DNA from: Colwellia sp.
Lineage (GTDB): Bacteria > Pseudomonadota > Gammaproteobacteria > Enterobacterales > Alteromonadaceae
Reading direction: 5' to 3'
DNA: 64,000 bases
Assembly (NCBI GenBank): GCA_013215465.1
Contig: JABSOW010000012.1
Location: 62,001 to 126,000, forward strand
Under the pieces are notes generated by a model. That model was not told where the DNA came from. It did no database searches and saw only the letters and a program-made list of their open reading frames with translations. Shown in pieces: positions 36,201 to 44,367 of the stretch (positions within the stretch are counted from its first letter, which is position 1; each line of letters begins with the position of its first letter). The translations under genes and the position numbers were made by a program.

Positions 36201-37235
36201 GTTACTATTTTGGGGACGGGTATCAATAGCAGTAATGGTATTATTGAAAATAGCGCCACCATGAATATTAATAACTTCAATAACTATGGCAATATTAACA
36301 ATCAAGGAACCATTAATAGTAACGACCTATTCTGGAATAGAACATCAGGTGTGCTCAATAACTTGGGGACTTTCAATGTTAGTAAAAATGGTTATTTTTA
36401 CAATGATGGGCAAGTAACCAATAATGGTGTGTTTGATAATCAAGAAAAATTTTATAACGTCAGAAATTTTGTTAACAAGGGCTTATTTATTAACCAAAGA
36501 ACCTTCGATAGTGGTGGTGTTACGGCATCTTTTAGCCAAACTGAAGATGGCATATTAAATAATCAACAAACTGGCACCATGACTTTCAAAAATGATACCT
36601 TACTTGCAGGTTTAGTAGTTAATAACGGCTTAATAAACATTGCTAACGAGCAAGTACTAACCATGACAGGTAACTTGTCTGGCTCGGGTACTTTCACCGG
36701 TGAAACCCTACTTGATGGTACACAAGTTAACCCGGGCAACAGCCCCGGCACCTTAACCTTTAATGGCGATACTACGTGGGACAATGTTGACTTAACCATG
36801 GAAGTTGCCAGTGCCGTAGGTGGTGGTTTTGACTTTGATACCATTAATATACTTGGTAACTTAACCTTACTGAGCGCCTTTACCATTAGCTTTGACTTTC
36901 TTGATGGTTTAGACATAAGCGAGCTACTGGGCGAAAGCTTTAACTTCTTAAACATTAGTGGTGATGTGCTTGATGAAAACAGTCAAGCGATAAATTTAGC
37001 CGATTGGACTATCGCGTTAATCGACGGTTGGGCTACGAACTGGTTTCAAGGTGCAGATAACAGTTGGCAGTTAGCGCTTAGTTATAATGGCATAATACTT
37101 GACCCTACCGATGTACCAGAGCCGACCACACTCTTGCTATTTTTATTAGCTGGTGGCGCGCTGCTTTATCGCCGTAGCAATACTTCAGTAAGTAACAAGT
37201 CTGCTCTAGACTCACTTTCGCCACTCATTTGCTAA
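33249..37235 (+). CDS. Large Asn-rich solenoid-like surface protein with PEP-CTERM sorting signal
   Basis: A 1328-residue exported protein. Signal peptide to about residue 36 (SNSVWA). An N-terminal region of about 480 residues is unassigned. Residues about 520-1140 contain dozens of irregular 18-25-residue repeats of the type FxNxGxIxNxG (EFINNGHIEG, KIINNGVIQL, TFNISKNG-like), as in right-handed beta-solenoid adhesins. The C-terminus has VPEPTTLLLFLLAGGALLYR followed by arginine, the PEP-CTERM tripartite signal recognised by exosortase, plus an unusual 25-residue tail. AAAGGA precedes the ATG and a strong terminator follows. A matrix or adhesin role is inferred. Confidence 0.8.
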   Translation: MTATSFKKNKIACALYSALAILVPVSGLIASNSVWAEKTTIEYTSETQSLWHKFDDNGEVVSNLDISAELFNLNWNKQFKVGGIADLGLFGDWGAKVWGGTSGEISTKYTAGFNGGEFSLTSPVDVEIFLPTEINKGFTYSVATSAIFDSDAGITVVNPKSAYFKLDMNTSIQGSLSAKACAASQCVGGNIVNLNVSKSSNIMDLTAGTDSELSIPIYGLTKEKLAKSATGTALEFGDGAIKLTFGTPSFRSEIIEDIVNSRRDKNQKATGTFTSSIIDPLDTPFIELEIDLDNIITKASGGTIRFKGGSPIPGLTAKFDLLDVDLVTAMAFTQDLKVESKVVAVLTASEMVLNPAYDPNKPTDFSNPDNPNPMYISNDRFKNYEFIAGEEIKLLIPEGQYSHLNFSTKYQLVNSITSSAGLLFSSSIEVNALSYTVDAFGIKKKGKPVFKADENLLETPAELHSKSWTLMSDEVTENQTAASTIVAKVNSITPKDLFLMEDKTFNEDYVNYDPISIFPSIGSSGVTVTNNATMKNYEQIYVGGAGAEFINNGHIEGLAYNRTQEQLRYNSLQARAGGKIINNGVIQLKVANAEIRIERDGELFNSHLGSIWATAKDSKVINNGGKFTNDGYMLVNNLDNRENSEFINGRLLLIDNSFKNSGNFTNTKAKWISGYTEQSTPIYTTTNGLVDIIGESINYASGVITNEEKFKIDGAFVNKGVVINKKSMETLQTFTNHNLVTNQGMFINKAQANLINEGEYRNKSGGTLHNQGTLTNHVYLVNEQGSTIKNDGVMTNQSLNNTAAIIENSGTFNINETGYVENATADALLQNKSTGNILLAGQLVNKGNIENDGVIDITDTGSLFNEGKYFGNGSTENAGTLINYGEFEQENSDFINKEKATLANLYGGDFRTRNMDNQGEIINRGLMSTNNFNNSSDGSMLNMNALTIKGQFNNNGDFSNKDIISLNGLEAEKAGNSIVLPSAVVTILGTGINSSNGIIENSATMNINNFNNYGNINNQGTINSNDLFWNRTSGVLNNLGTFNVSKNGYFYNDGQVTNNGVFDNQEKFYNVRNFVNKGLFINQRTFDSGGVTASFSQTEDGILNNQQTGTMTFKNDTLLAGLVVNNGLINIANEQVLTMTGNLSGSGTFTGETLLDGTQVNPGNSPGTLTFNGDTTWDNVDLTMEVASAVGGGFDFDTINILGNLTLLSAFTISFDFLDGLDISELLGESFNFLNISGDVLDENSQAINLADWTIALIDGWATNWFQGADNSWQLALSYNGIILDPTDVPEPTTLLLFLLAGGALLYRRSNTSVSNKSALDSLSPLIC

Positions 37236-37237
37236 TA

Positions 37238-37280
37238 AAAATAAAGCAGATAAAGGGCTTGCCGTTATCTGCTTTATTTT
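37238..37280 (+). terminator. Intrinsic terminator after PEP-CTERM gene
   Basis: AAAATAAAGCAGATAA (37238-37253) and TTATCTGCTTTATTTT (37265-37280) form a perfect 16-bp stem with an 11-nt loop three bases after the stop codon. The A/T-tract flanks make it usable in both directions. Confidence 0.88.
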
Positions 37281-37320
37281 CCTCACTTTATTATAAAAAA
37301 TTTATTAACAGGAATAAGTC

Positions 37321-37929
37321 ATGCATAGCGTTCTAAAATATATAGTAACAGCATCATTAATGAGTGGTCTCTTAGCTTGCTCTGAACAAAGCCAAGATAA
37401 AGTACTCGTGGTCGATCTGAGTATTGTTGCCAAAGCCGTTGGCCGTGATACCCTAATGAGCACAAAACTAGATGAAGTGAATACCGCATTACAACAACAT
37501 CTCTTAACCTTTAAAGAAAGTATTGAAAAAAAAGTACAAACAGAAAAAGAGAAAATTTCTGGCTCTACAACCAAGCAACAACAAGAATTTCAAGCACTCG
37601 TGATTAAAGCTAAACAAACCATGCTAGTTGCGCAAAACAACGCCCAAGAAAAGTCAAAACAGTATCAAGAACAATTATTACAACAATTTAAAGACGATAT
37701 TCAACCTATTGTTTCTAGCATTGCCAAACAACAAAAAGCATCTATAGTGCGCGTATATAACGCTTCACTTTTATGGGTTGATAATGCTATTGATATTAGC
37801 GATAAAGTCATTATTGAACTCAAAAAATTATCCGCGCAAACAGCTACTAATAGCGACGTTACTAGCGCCGAAAAAGTAGATACAACTGATACAGCAAAAG
37901 AAGCCGAGTTAGTTGAACAAAATAAGTAA
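37321..37929 (+). CDS. Skp/OmpH-like predicted lipoprotein
   Basis: A 202-residue lipoprotein with signal peptide and lipobox (SLMSGLLAC, Cys20). The mature part starts KVLVVDLSIVAKAVGRD, like the first strand of Skp/OmpH chaperones. A long coiled coil follows (about residues 55-130, KESIEKKVQTEKEKISG), then a strand region (ASIVRVYNASLLWVDNAIDI) and an acidic tail. The resemblance to Skp suggests a periplasmic holdase, here membrane-tethered. It sits between a PEP-CTERM substrate and a PrsT-like gene and may serve that export route. AGGA precedes the ATG. Confidence 0.7.
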   Translation: MHSVLKYIVTASLMSGLLACSEQSQDKVLVVDLSIVAKAVGRDTLMSTKLDEVNTALQQHLLTFKESIEKKVQTEKEKISGSTTKQQQEFQALVIKAKQTMLVAQNNAQEKSKQYQEQLLQQFKDDIQPIVSSIAKQQKASIVRVYNASLLWVDNAIDISDKVIIELKKLSAQTATNSDVTSAEKVDTTDTAKEAELVEQNK

Positions 37930-37987
37930 GCTGAGTAAGCTAACGGGCAAAGCACGATATCAATTTAGCAGCGATAGGAAATAATCA

Positions 37988-40696
37988 ATGAGCAAGTCAC
38001 CCATAATATTGTCAGTACCATTATTATTGCTCACCTTTAGCTTATTACTGCTGAGTGCTTGTACACCAAGTAAGTCGACGACTGAGTTAGTTACTTTAGC
38101 GAAAAGCTCACTGGCAGAAAAACAGTGGTCTGAGGCCATTATTTATCTTAATAATGCCCTCAGTCAACAAGATGAAAATTCAGCCGATACTAAGGGTGAG
38201 AGTGAGGGTGAAGTTCGTTTACTGTTAGGGCAAAGTTATTTAGGTTTAGGTGATATGCCACAAGCTGAGCGTTTTTTAGCGCAAGCGGTTGCTGGCGATG
38301 TGAACTTAACTTTGTCTATTGGCTTATATAGTCGCGCGCTGTTTCATCAACACAAGTTCCAGCCTTTGCTGAGTGTAATTGAACGCTATCGAAAAAAACG
38401 CCCTGAGCTTGCAATTGAGTTGTCTCTCTATGAAGTGTTAGTTTTACATAAAACTGGCCAGCAACAACGGGCGGGTGATCTGTTAGCCATAGTAACGGAA
38501 TTATCACAAAATAAAACTTCTTCGTTAGGCATATTCACGCAAGCATATACCCAGGCAGATACATCACCCCAGCGAGCACTGGAATTAATAGCGCAATTAT
38601 TAACTCTTGCGCCCAATTATGTCGACGGATATTTATTAAAAGCTCAAATACTTTTTTCAGAGAAAAATTTTGATGGCGCCTATACGGCCTTTGCTCATTA
38701 CCTGACGCTGCAACCTCACGCTTATCATATTCATTTTCTACTAGCGGTAACGGCACTGCAATTATCTAAATTAGAAGTAACCCAAGATCACGTTACTAAG
38801 TTATTGACGTTGAATAAAAACCACCCTTTGGCTAATCATTTACAAGCATTATTGGCCTTTGAGGAAAAAGAATACCCGCGAGCTAAGTTTCATGCTGAAA
38901 ACTCTATTCAACATGATTTAGATTTACCTGCTAACTATTTAATTGCGGGTGTTTCAGCATTTAAACTGCAACAAGAATCACAAGCCTATGACCATTTAAC
39001 TAAAGCCGCTAAGGCTATGCCAGACAATCAACAAATTAAAAAAATATTAACTTTATTACAAGTTAAGCTAGGTTATTTACAAGAAGCTGTCGACAATTTT
39101 GAGGGGTTAACACTCTCTGATGAAATGGGCTTGTCGCTGGGTAATATGCTAGCTGCAGAGCTGTTAAGTACCACTAACAACGCACCAAGCAATACTAAGG
39201 CACAACATATTTTAGCCAAAATGCAATTTGTGCCGTTAACCAACCCTATACTCAAATTACAGCAGGGCATACTACAACTTAAAAGTGGCGATAAACAGGG
39301 ACTACTGGCGATTGAAAAAGTTGCTGAGCAAGCGCTTGAACAGAATGATGGCAGTAATATTGCGGCTATTGCTTACATTATGGCCTTAGTGGATGAAGGC
39401 GAGTTAAACAAGGCGATACTTCAAGCGCAACAATGGCAACAAAAAATACCAAATAACTTAGCGGCAATGAATATTTTAGCCTTGTTACATCAAAAAAATA
39501 ATGACAAAGAAAAAGCAACGCGTTGGTATGAGCGGGCCCTCGCTGTAGATAAAAAAAATATCCCGTCGTTATTGTTTCAGGCCTATCAACTGGCGAATAA
39601 AGATCAAGCTGAACAGGCAATTGCTTATTTTAAGCAAGTACTAACAATCAAACCAAATCATGCCCGCGCATTTTCGGGAATATTACATCTTAGGACAAAC
39701 ACAACGCCAGACTGGTCAATGCTACAGGCGTTAATTGATTTAACATATGAACATCAACATATATTGCAGCAGTTAGGCCAAGCGATGATACAAGCTCGTG
39801 CTTATGAAGAGTTATATCGTTATTTGCATGATGATACTGTGCAGCATAACTGGGGAAATAAAGTTTGGCATATTTGGTTACAGGTATTGCTAACATTGCA
39901 AAAGGAAGAGCAATTAAAAGACGCAATCAGTCGATTTTCACAAAAACATTCAAGTACCGATAATTTGTTGTTTGTCATTAGCTTGCTAGAAAAAGCCCAA
40001 AGATTTGACGATATTTTGAATTTTATCGACCAACAAACACAAGTTGGCCATGAACGCCGTAAACTGCAATACGCAAAAGCAAGTGCCTTATTATCTTTAG
40101 GTCAAATCGAAAAAGCTGATTTTATAATTTCTCGATTAGAATATGCAGAGCCCCTACCTGCCCTTAATTGGTTATTAGCTCAACTGGCTTTATTAAAAAA
40201 AGACCATACCCTAGCCCAACAACATTTTACCTTACACTTTGCCGAGCAGCCCACTTTGTCTGGGCTTATTCAGCTATCTAACTTTTTACTAGCTAAGGGA
40301 AGTTATAAAGAAGTCATTCGATTAGGAAAATATTACTTATCAGTGCAGCCAAATGATAGTCATGCTCGTACACTACTGAGTCAATGGTTAGCCAAAATTG
40401 ATACTAGCGCAGCAATAGCATTTTTAGATGTTCCGGAAAATCTGAATTTTATAAAGCAAAACTGGCTAGTAGCGAATAACCTCGCTTGGCTTTATTTAAA
40501 CAGCGAGCAAAAAAAACAAGCACTGATATTTTCAAAATACGCTTTTGATCAACAACCGCTGCATAACGAAGTTGCTTTCACTCATGCTGTCGCCTTAATG
40601 CATCATGGTCAAAAAAAATCAGCCCTGTCAATATTGCTAAATATTAAACAACCCAATGAAGATATATTGAAGCTAGTCAATTCATTACAGGAATAA
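37988..40696 (+). CDS. prsT: PrsT-like TPR lipoprotein of the PEP-CTERM/exosortase system
   Basis: A 902-residue TPR protein with a lipoprotein signal (LLLLTFSLLLLSAC). TPR repeats cover essentially the rest (for example AEKQWSEAIIYLNNALSQQD, PRAKFHAENSIQHDLDLPAN, ATRWYERALAVDKKNIPS). Length, lipobox and repeat layout match PrsT, the TPR lipoprotein that co-occurs with PEP-CTERM proteins and exosortase. The neighbouring PEP-CTERM gene supports this. The symbol is by context; a generic TPR lipoprotein is the alternative. TAGGA precedes the ATG, 58 bp after the Skp-like gene, so the two are probably co-transcribed. Confidence 0.72.
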   Translation: MSKSPIILSVPLLLLTFSLLLLSACTPSKSTTELVTLAKSSLAEKQWSEAIIYLNNALSQQDENSADTKGESEGEVRLLLGQSYLGLGDMPQAERFLAQAVAGDVNLTLSIGLYSRALFHQHKFQPLLSVIERYRKKRPELAIELSLYEVLVLHKTGQQQRAGDLLAIVTELSQNKTSSLGIFTQAYTQADTSPQRALELIAQLLTLAPNYVDGYLLKAQILFSEKNFDGAYTAFAHYLTLQPHAYHIHFLLAVTALQLSKLEVTQDHVTKLLTLNKNHPLANHLQALLAFEEKEYPRAKFHAENSIQHDLDLPANYLIAGVSAFKLQQESQAYDHLTKAAKAMPDNQQIKKILTLLQVKLGYLQEAVDNFEGLTLSDEMGLSLGNMLAAELLSTTNNAPSNTKAQHILAKMQFVPLTNPILKLQQGILQLKSGDKQGLLAIEKVAEQALEQNDGSNIAAIAYIMALVDEGELNKAILQAQQWQQKIPNNLAAMNILALLHQKNNDKEKATRWYERALAVDKKNIPSLLFQAYQLANKDQAEQAIAYFKQVLTIKPNHARAFSGILHLRTNTTPDWSMLQALIDLTYEHQHILQQLGQAMIQARAYEELYRYLHDDTVQHNWGNKVWHIWLQVLLTLQKEEQLKDAISRFSQKHSSTDNLLFVISLLEKAQRFDDILNFIDQQTQVGHERRKLQYAKASALLSLGQIEKADFIISRLEYAEPLPALNWLLAQLALLKKDHTLAQQHFTLHFAEQPTLSGLIQLSNFLLAKGSYKEVIRLGKYYLSVQPNDSHARTLLSQWLAKIDTSAAIAFLDVPENLNFIKQNWLVANNLAWLYLNSEQKKQALIFSKYAFDQQPLHNEVAFTHAVALMHHGQKKSALSILLNIKQPNEDILKLVNSLQE

Positions 40697-40920
40697 TTAA
40701 ACCTAAACTTACAGATAATGCCAATTAAAATAATTTTATAATGTTTATGATTAAACCCCATAAATTTTCGAGCCAACAAGTAATTTAATAGAAAAATAAA
40801 TTGAAAATTTTACTTATATATGATTTTTTTGCTTTAGAAAACACACTATAATGCAAAAATCGGATCTTAAATTTTGGTTGCTAAAAATACCTTCAACCTA
40901 TGTACAGTGAGAATTTTTCT

Positions 40921-41583
40921 ATGAAAAAAGTGTTATTTGGTATTTTGTTTTTATTAAGTCAAGTGAGTTTTGCTGAGGATGAAGTCAAACAATTACCGCC
41001 ATTAGACCCTGCGTATATGGGCGTTCATGGTATGGTTTTAGTCACTCAGGGCTCTAGCATTTACGCCTATCATTTACCGCTTTATAAAAAGCCTCATAAT
41101 GTTCAACTACTCTATAAATTAGATAATAATAATTTGGCGATATTACAAACGGTCAGAGATAGTCAATTCATTACGATTAAGCCCAAGCCATTTAATTTAC
41201 AACGCTTAATGCGTGGAGAGAAGATGGTAATACAGGCTGATTTATATATGGGGCATTTTGAGCGTGATGGCATGTTAGTTTATGAAAATATTCCATTGTC
41301 TTTTGATAAGCAGATGTATGTTCGTACTTTTGATGACATTAAGCCTTCAAGTACCAAACAAGAGTATGATGTTATTTCATTAAGAAAAAATTATAAATTT
41401 TATATTCATAGAATTCAGCAAGCACCTAGCTTTGATCATATATTGGGTGTTGATTTAGAAGCCGGTTGTTTAGGCCGTTTTAGCACATCATCGCCAGTAC
41501 CAAAAGAAACTGAACTTCAATATAAGTTTCTAAATTGTGGCACGATAAAGCCTTTATATTTTGAAACCGAAGATTTTCAGTAG
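40921..41583 (+). CDS. Exported hypothetical protein, 220 aa
   Basis: Signal peptide MKKVLFGILFLLSQVSFA, then a mature part starting EDEVKQLPPLDPAYMGVHGM. The body looks beta-rich (VLVTQGSSIYAYHLPLYKKP, NLAILQTVRDSQFITIKPKP, LMRGEKMVIQADLYMGHFER) and has a late Cys pair (GCLGRF, FLNCG). I do not recognise the family. I chose the ATG at 40921, which leaves a clean signal peptide, over the upstream ATG at 40900. It follows PrsT by 224 bp with an AT-rich gap between. Confidence 0.65.
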   Translation: MKKVLFGILFLLSQVSFAEDEVKQLPPLDPAYMGVHGMVLVTQGSSIYAYHLPLYKKPHNVQLLYKLDNNNLAILQTVRDSQFITIKPKPFNLQRLMRGEKMVIQADLYMGHFERDGMLVYENIPLSFDKQMYVRTFDDIKPSSTKQEYDVISLRKNYKFYIHRIQQAPSFDHILGVDLEAGCLGRFSTSSPVPKETELQYKFLNCGTIKPLYFETEDFQ

Positions 41584-41935
41584 TAATATCTTAATAAATA
41601 GTTCGGCAGTAAAAAACCAAGTTTAAAATATTATAAATCACTTAGTTACCAACGCAAGCGAGTTGGTACATAAGTCAGCTCAACAGAAAAATCAACCATA
41701 GCACTACAACCTAATGCCCACTTCCTTGGCCCCTCTTTATATAGGCGCGAGGAAGTAGATAACAATCCATCTATGAAAGGTACCATTAAAACAATGGAAA
41801 TTACCTTTCCAAAAAATTTACGCTCTCTATACTTAATTAACGCGTTAAGTTTGTCCCGTGTAAAATTAAAAACATAACAAAAAGCTAACACCTAGCTAAA
41901 TCACATTCTTATTAATAAATTAGGAGAGCTATAAA
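41584..41935. other. Intergenic region, no gene recognised
   Basis: 352 bp before the monooxygenase. An 81-codon minus-strand frame (41646-41891) lacks homology that I recognise and a ribosome site, so it is not called. The region contains an imperfect inverted pair CTTCCTTGG (41721-41729) and GCGAGGAAG (41748-41756) and the monooxygenase ribosome site TAGGAGAG. Confidence 0.4.
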
Positions 41936-43876
41936 ATGCAGTATCACTTAAATGGTTTTAAACCCGGTAACTACCAAATTCCAGATGCAGTTCGGGAGCC
42001 AGCCCCTACTCTACCTATTTTAGACCTGCCAAAAGAAGTGGATGTATTAATTGTTGGTTGTGGGCCGGCAGGATTAGCGATGGCAAGGCAATTGTCGGAG
42101 TTCACTGACATTACCACCTGTATCGTTGATCTAGAAACTGGTCCTTTGATTTTTGGACGAGCCGATGGCATATCTTGTCGTACAATGGAGATTATGGAAG
42201 GCTTTAACAGCAGTGAAATGATTGTTAAAGAAGCTTACCGACTAAACCAGAATACGTTCTGGGAGCCTGATAACATAAAGCCTGAGAATATCAAGCGTAC
42301 CCATAAAATCCCTGATGCGAGAATTGGTCTGTCTGAATTTGCCCATGGCATTGTTAACCAGGCACGACTGCATGAATTATTATTGGAAGGCATGAAGAAC
42401 TCAGTCACGCATCTTGTCCCCCACTATAGTCGTCGGTTACTTGAATTAGATGTTGATCCTAACCTAACGCAGGATTTAAACGCACACCCTATTACGGCAA
42501 AATTTGAGTTAAACGATGACGCTCAATCAGCCAAAATAGAAACTATTAAAGCCCGCTACGTTGTTGGTTGTGATGGAGCAAGAAGTGCTGTTCGCAAAAG
42601 CCTATCAATCGCTTTAGAAGGTGATTCAGCAAACAAAGCTTGGGGGGTGATGGATCTTTTGTTAGTGACAGACTTTCCTGATATTAGAGTTAAGAGCTTT
42701 ATCCAATCAAAAGAACACGGTGCTGTAATGACTATTCCGCGAGAAGGCGGTTATTTAGTGAGATTTTATATCGAGCTTGCGCTATTAGATAAAGGTCAAC
42801 GCGCGTCAGATCTTGCTCTTAAAGCCGAAGATGTTATCGCAAAAGCACAGCAAATTATGCACCCTTATAAATTAGATGTTAAAGAAGTTGCCTGGTGGTC
42901 AATCTATGAAGTTGGACAACGAGTAGCAGAGAGATTTGATGATACTCCCATTGATAATCCAGAAGGTCTGATCCCTCGCGCATTTGTTGCTGGTGATGCC
43001 TGCCATACACATAGCCCTAAAGGAGGCTGGGGGTTAAACACATCACTACCAGATACTTTTAATCTAGGCTGGAAAGTCGCTGCTGTTTTACAAGGTAAAT
43101 GTAAGCCAGAGTTATTACAGACCTACTCTTCAGAGCGACGTAAAGTTGCATTTCAGTTAATAGAAGCGGATAGAGAGTTGTCAAAACTAATTGCCACTAG
43201 CCCAACATCAAACAATGATGCATCAGAGGCTAAAACGAATACGGCTGATATTGAGAAGTTCATGGCCAAGCAAAATGGCTTTGTTGCTGGCACCGCTATC
43301 GAGTATTACCCTTCATATATCTGTACCGGCGTTGAGAATCAACATTTAGCTAGTGGCTTTAAGATTGGTCAACGATTCCATTCAGCCGAAGCTATTCGAG
43401 TAGCCGATGGTGACCGACAGCATTTAGGACACTTAAATAAAGCGGATGGTCGTTGGCGTATTTTTGTTTTTGGTAATAAACAAAATCCTGTGGAAGCCTC
43501 TTCTGATGCATACCAGCTGGTACAATTTTTAGCCAGCTCTGATAATTCTCCTGTGCAAAAGTATACTCCGGAAGGTACCGACATAGACTCAGTATTTGAT
43601 GTTTATGCCATATTCCAGCAACAAAATCTATCAATTGAGGACATGCCTGATTTTCTATGGCCAGCCAAAGGAAAATATGGGCTAAGAGACTACGAAAAAG
43701 TGTTTCATGCTGAAGAAGGTAATGATGTTTTTGAGTTGAGAAACATAGACCGCTCAAAGGGTTGTATGGTTATAGTACGACCTGATCAGCACATTGCTAA
43801 TATATTGCCACTCACTGCTCACAAAGCGTTAACTGAATTTTTTGATGAATTTATGATTTCCCAAAATAAATCCTAG
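41936..43876 (+). CDS. FAD-dependent aromatic hydroxylase, MobA (3-hydroxybenzoate 4-monooxygenase)-like
   Basis: A class-A flavoprotein monooxygenase of 646 residues. The FAD dinucleotide fold is VDVLIVGCGPAGLAMARQL (G41, G43, G46), the middle motif is YVVGCDGARSAVRKSL, and the second FAD motif is FVAGDACHTHSPKGGWGLNT. A C-terminal thioredoxin-like domain (about 460-640) is typical of the phenol-hydroxylase group. The overall pattern (MQ-HLNGF-PGN, LSEF-H-I-NQAR-HE, SANKAWGVMD) is that of MobA. The usual GQGMN is GWGLN here. NADPH-dependent hydroxylation of a hydroxybenzoate-type substrate is inferred. No ring-cleavage gene or regulator lies nearby. Ribosome site GGAGAG. Confidence 0.82.
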   Translation: MQYHLNGFKPGNYQIPDAVREPAPTLPILDLPKEVDVLIVGCGPAGLAMARQLSEFTDITTCIVDLETGPLIFGRADGISCRTMEIMEGFNSSEMIVKEAYRLNQNTFWEPDNIKPENIKRTHKIPDARIGLSEFAHGIVNQARLHELLLEGMKNSVTHLVPHYSRRLLELDVDPNLTQDLNAHPITAKFELNDDAQSAKIETIKARYVVGCDGARSAVRKSLSIALEGDSANKAWGVMDLLLVTDFPDIRVKSFIQSKEHGAVMTIPREGGYLVRFYIELALLDKGQRASDLALKAEDVIAKAQQIMHPYKLDVKEVAWWSIYEVGQRVAERFDDTPIDNPEGLIPRAFVAGDACHTHSPKGGWGLNTSLPDTFNLGWKVAAVLQGKCKPELLQTYSSERRKVAFQLIEADRELSKLIATSPTSNNDASEAKTNTADIEKFMAKQNGFVAGTAIEYYPSYICTGVENQHLASGFKIGQRFHSAEAIRVADGDRQHLGHLNKADGRWRIFVFGNKQNPVEASSDAYQLVQFLASSDNSPVQKYTPEGTDIDSVFDVYAIFQQQNLSIEDMPDFLWPAKGKYGLRDYEKVFHAEEGNDVFELRNIDRSKGCMVIVRPDQHIANILPLTAHKALTEFFDEFMISQNKS

Positions 43877-43961
43877 AACGTTAGGCTTTGTGGTATACCG
43901 AACAAGGACGTTCGACTAATTATGACCAATATTAGCTATTCATTTCTAATTAGGTGGCTAC

Positions 43962-43996
43962 GACACTCTCGTTATGTGCCTCGTAACGAGAGTGTC
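43962..43996. repeat. 13-bp perfect inverted repeat after the monooxygenase
   Basis: GACACTCTCGTTA (43962-43974) and TAACGAGAGTGTC (43984-43996) are exact reverse complements around a 9-nt loop. It could terminate the monooxygenase transcript, or mark the edge of the decayed mobile segment that begins right after it. No long T-tract follows. Confidence 0.7.
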
Positions 43997-44040
43997 TTCA
44001 ATAAATTAAAATCGATGAGAAAAGTTTATCCGGCAAGAAG

Positions 44041-44307
44041 TTGAGCCTAAATAAATTCCGAAGGGTATTTGCTCGTGATTTTTTGAAAGTTGAGGCGATG
44101 CATGAGAATATGCACCTAGAATTTACTGGCGAAAGTAATCCAATGCAACAACTGATGCTGACTATGCTTGGTGGTATTTATCAGTTTGATCGTGCCATGA
44201 TTTTGGAGCGCCATCGAGAAGGTATCGCCCTTACTAAACTAAAAGGTAAATATAAAGGTAAGCCCGTTAATAGAAGCATATTAAAACTTTATGTTATTGG
44301 CTATTGA
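44041..44307 (+). pseudogene. Serine recombinase (resolvase/invertase) fragment
   Basis: An 88-codon frame from TTG 44041. Its centre reads HLEFTGESNPMQQLMLTMLG, then FDRAMILERHREGIALTKLK, the end of the resolvase catalytic domain and helix E of Tn3/invertase-type recombinases, followed by GKYKGKPVN. The N-terminal part with the catalytic Ser and the C-terminal HTH are missing; the frame ends KLYVIGY. The open frame reaches slightly upstream (SLSGKKLSLNKF). It is a remnant of a mobile element next to the broken HipA-like gene. Confidence 0.75.
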
Positions 44308-44367
44308 GTTTATGCTAAGCAGCTCACCTTACTAACATATATTTGTTTAAAAGAGCACTTACTTTAA

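Noticed and set aside
34800..36700. Repeats in the PEP-CTERM gene as a possible CRISPR or minisatellite
   Set aside because: The repeats are at protein level only; DNA units are irregular and diverged, with no constant repeat and spacer.
36563..36955. 130-codon ORF antisense to the PEP-CTERM gene
   Set aside because: Low-complexity Ser/Lys/Pro/Val composition, typical of the reverse frame of Asn/Gly/Leu-rich coding sequence.
41646..41891. 81-codon minus-strand ORF before the monooxygenase
   Set aside because: No recognisable domain, no ribosome site and no conserved context; AT-rich intergenic DNA gives such frames by chance.
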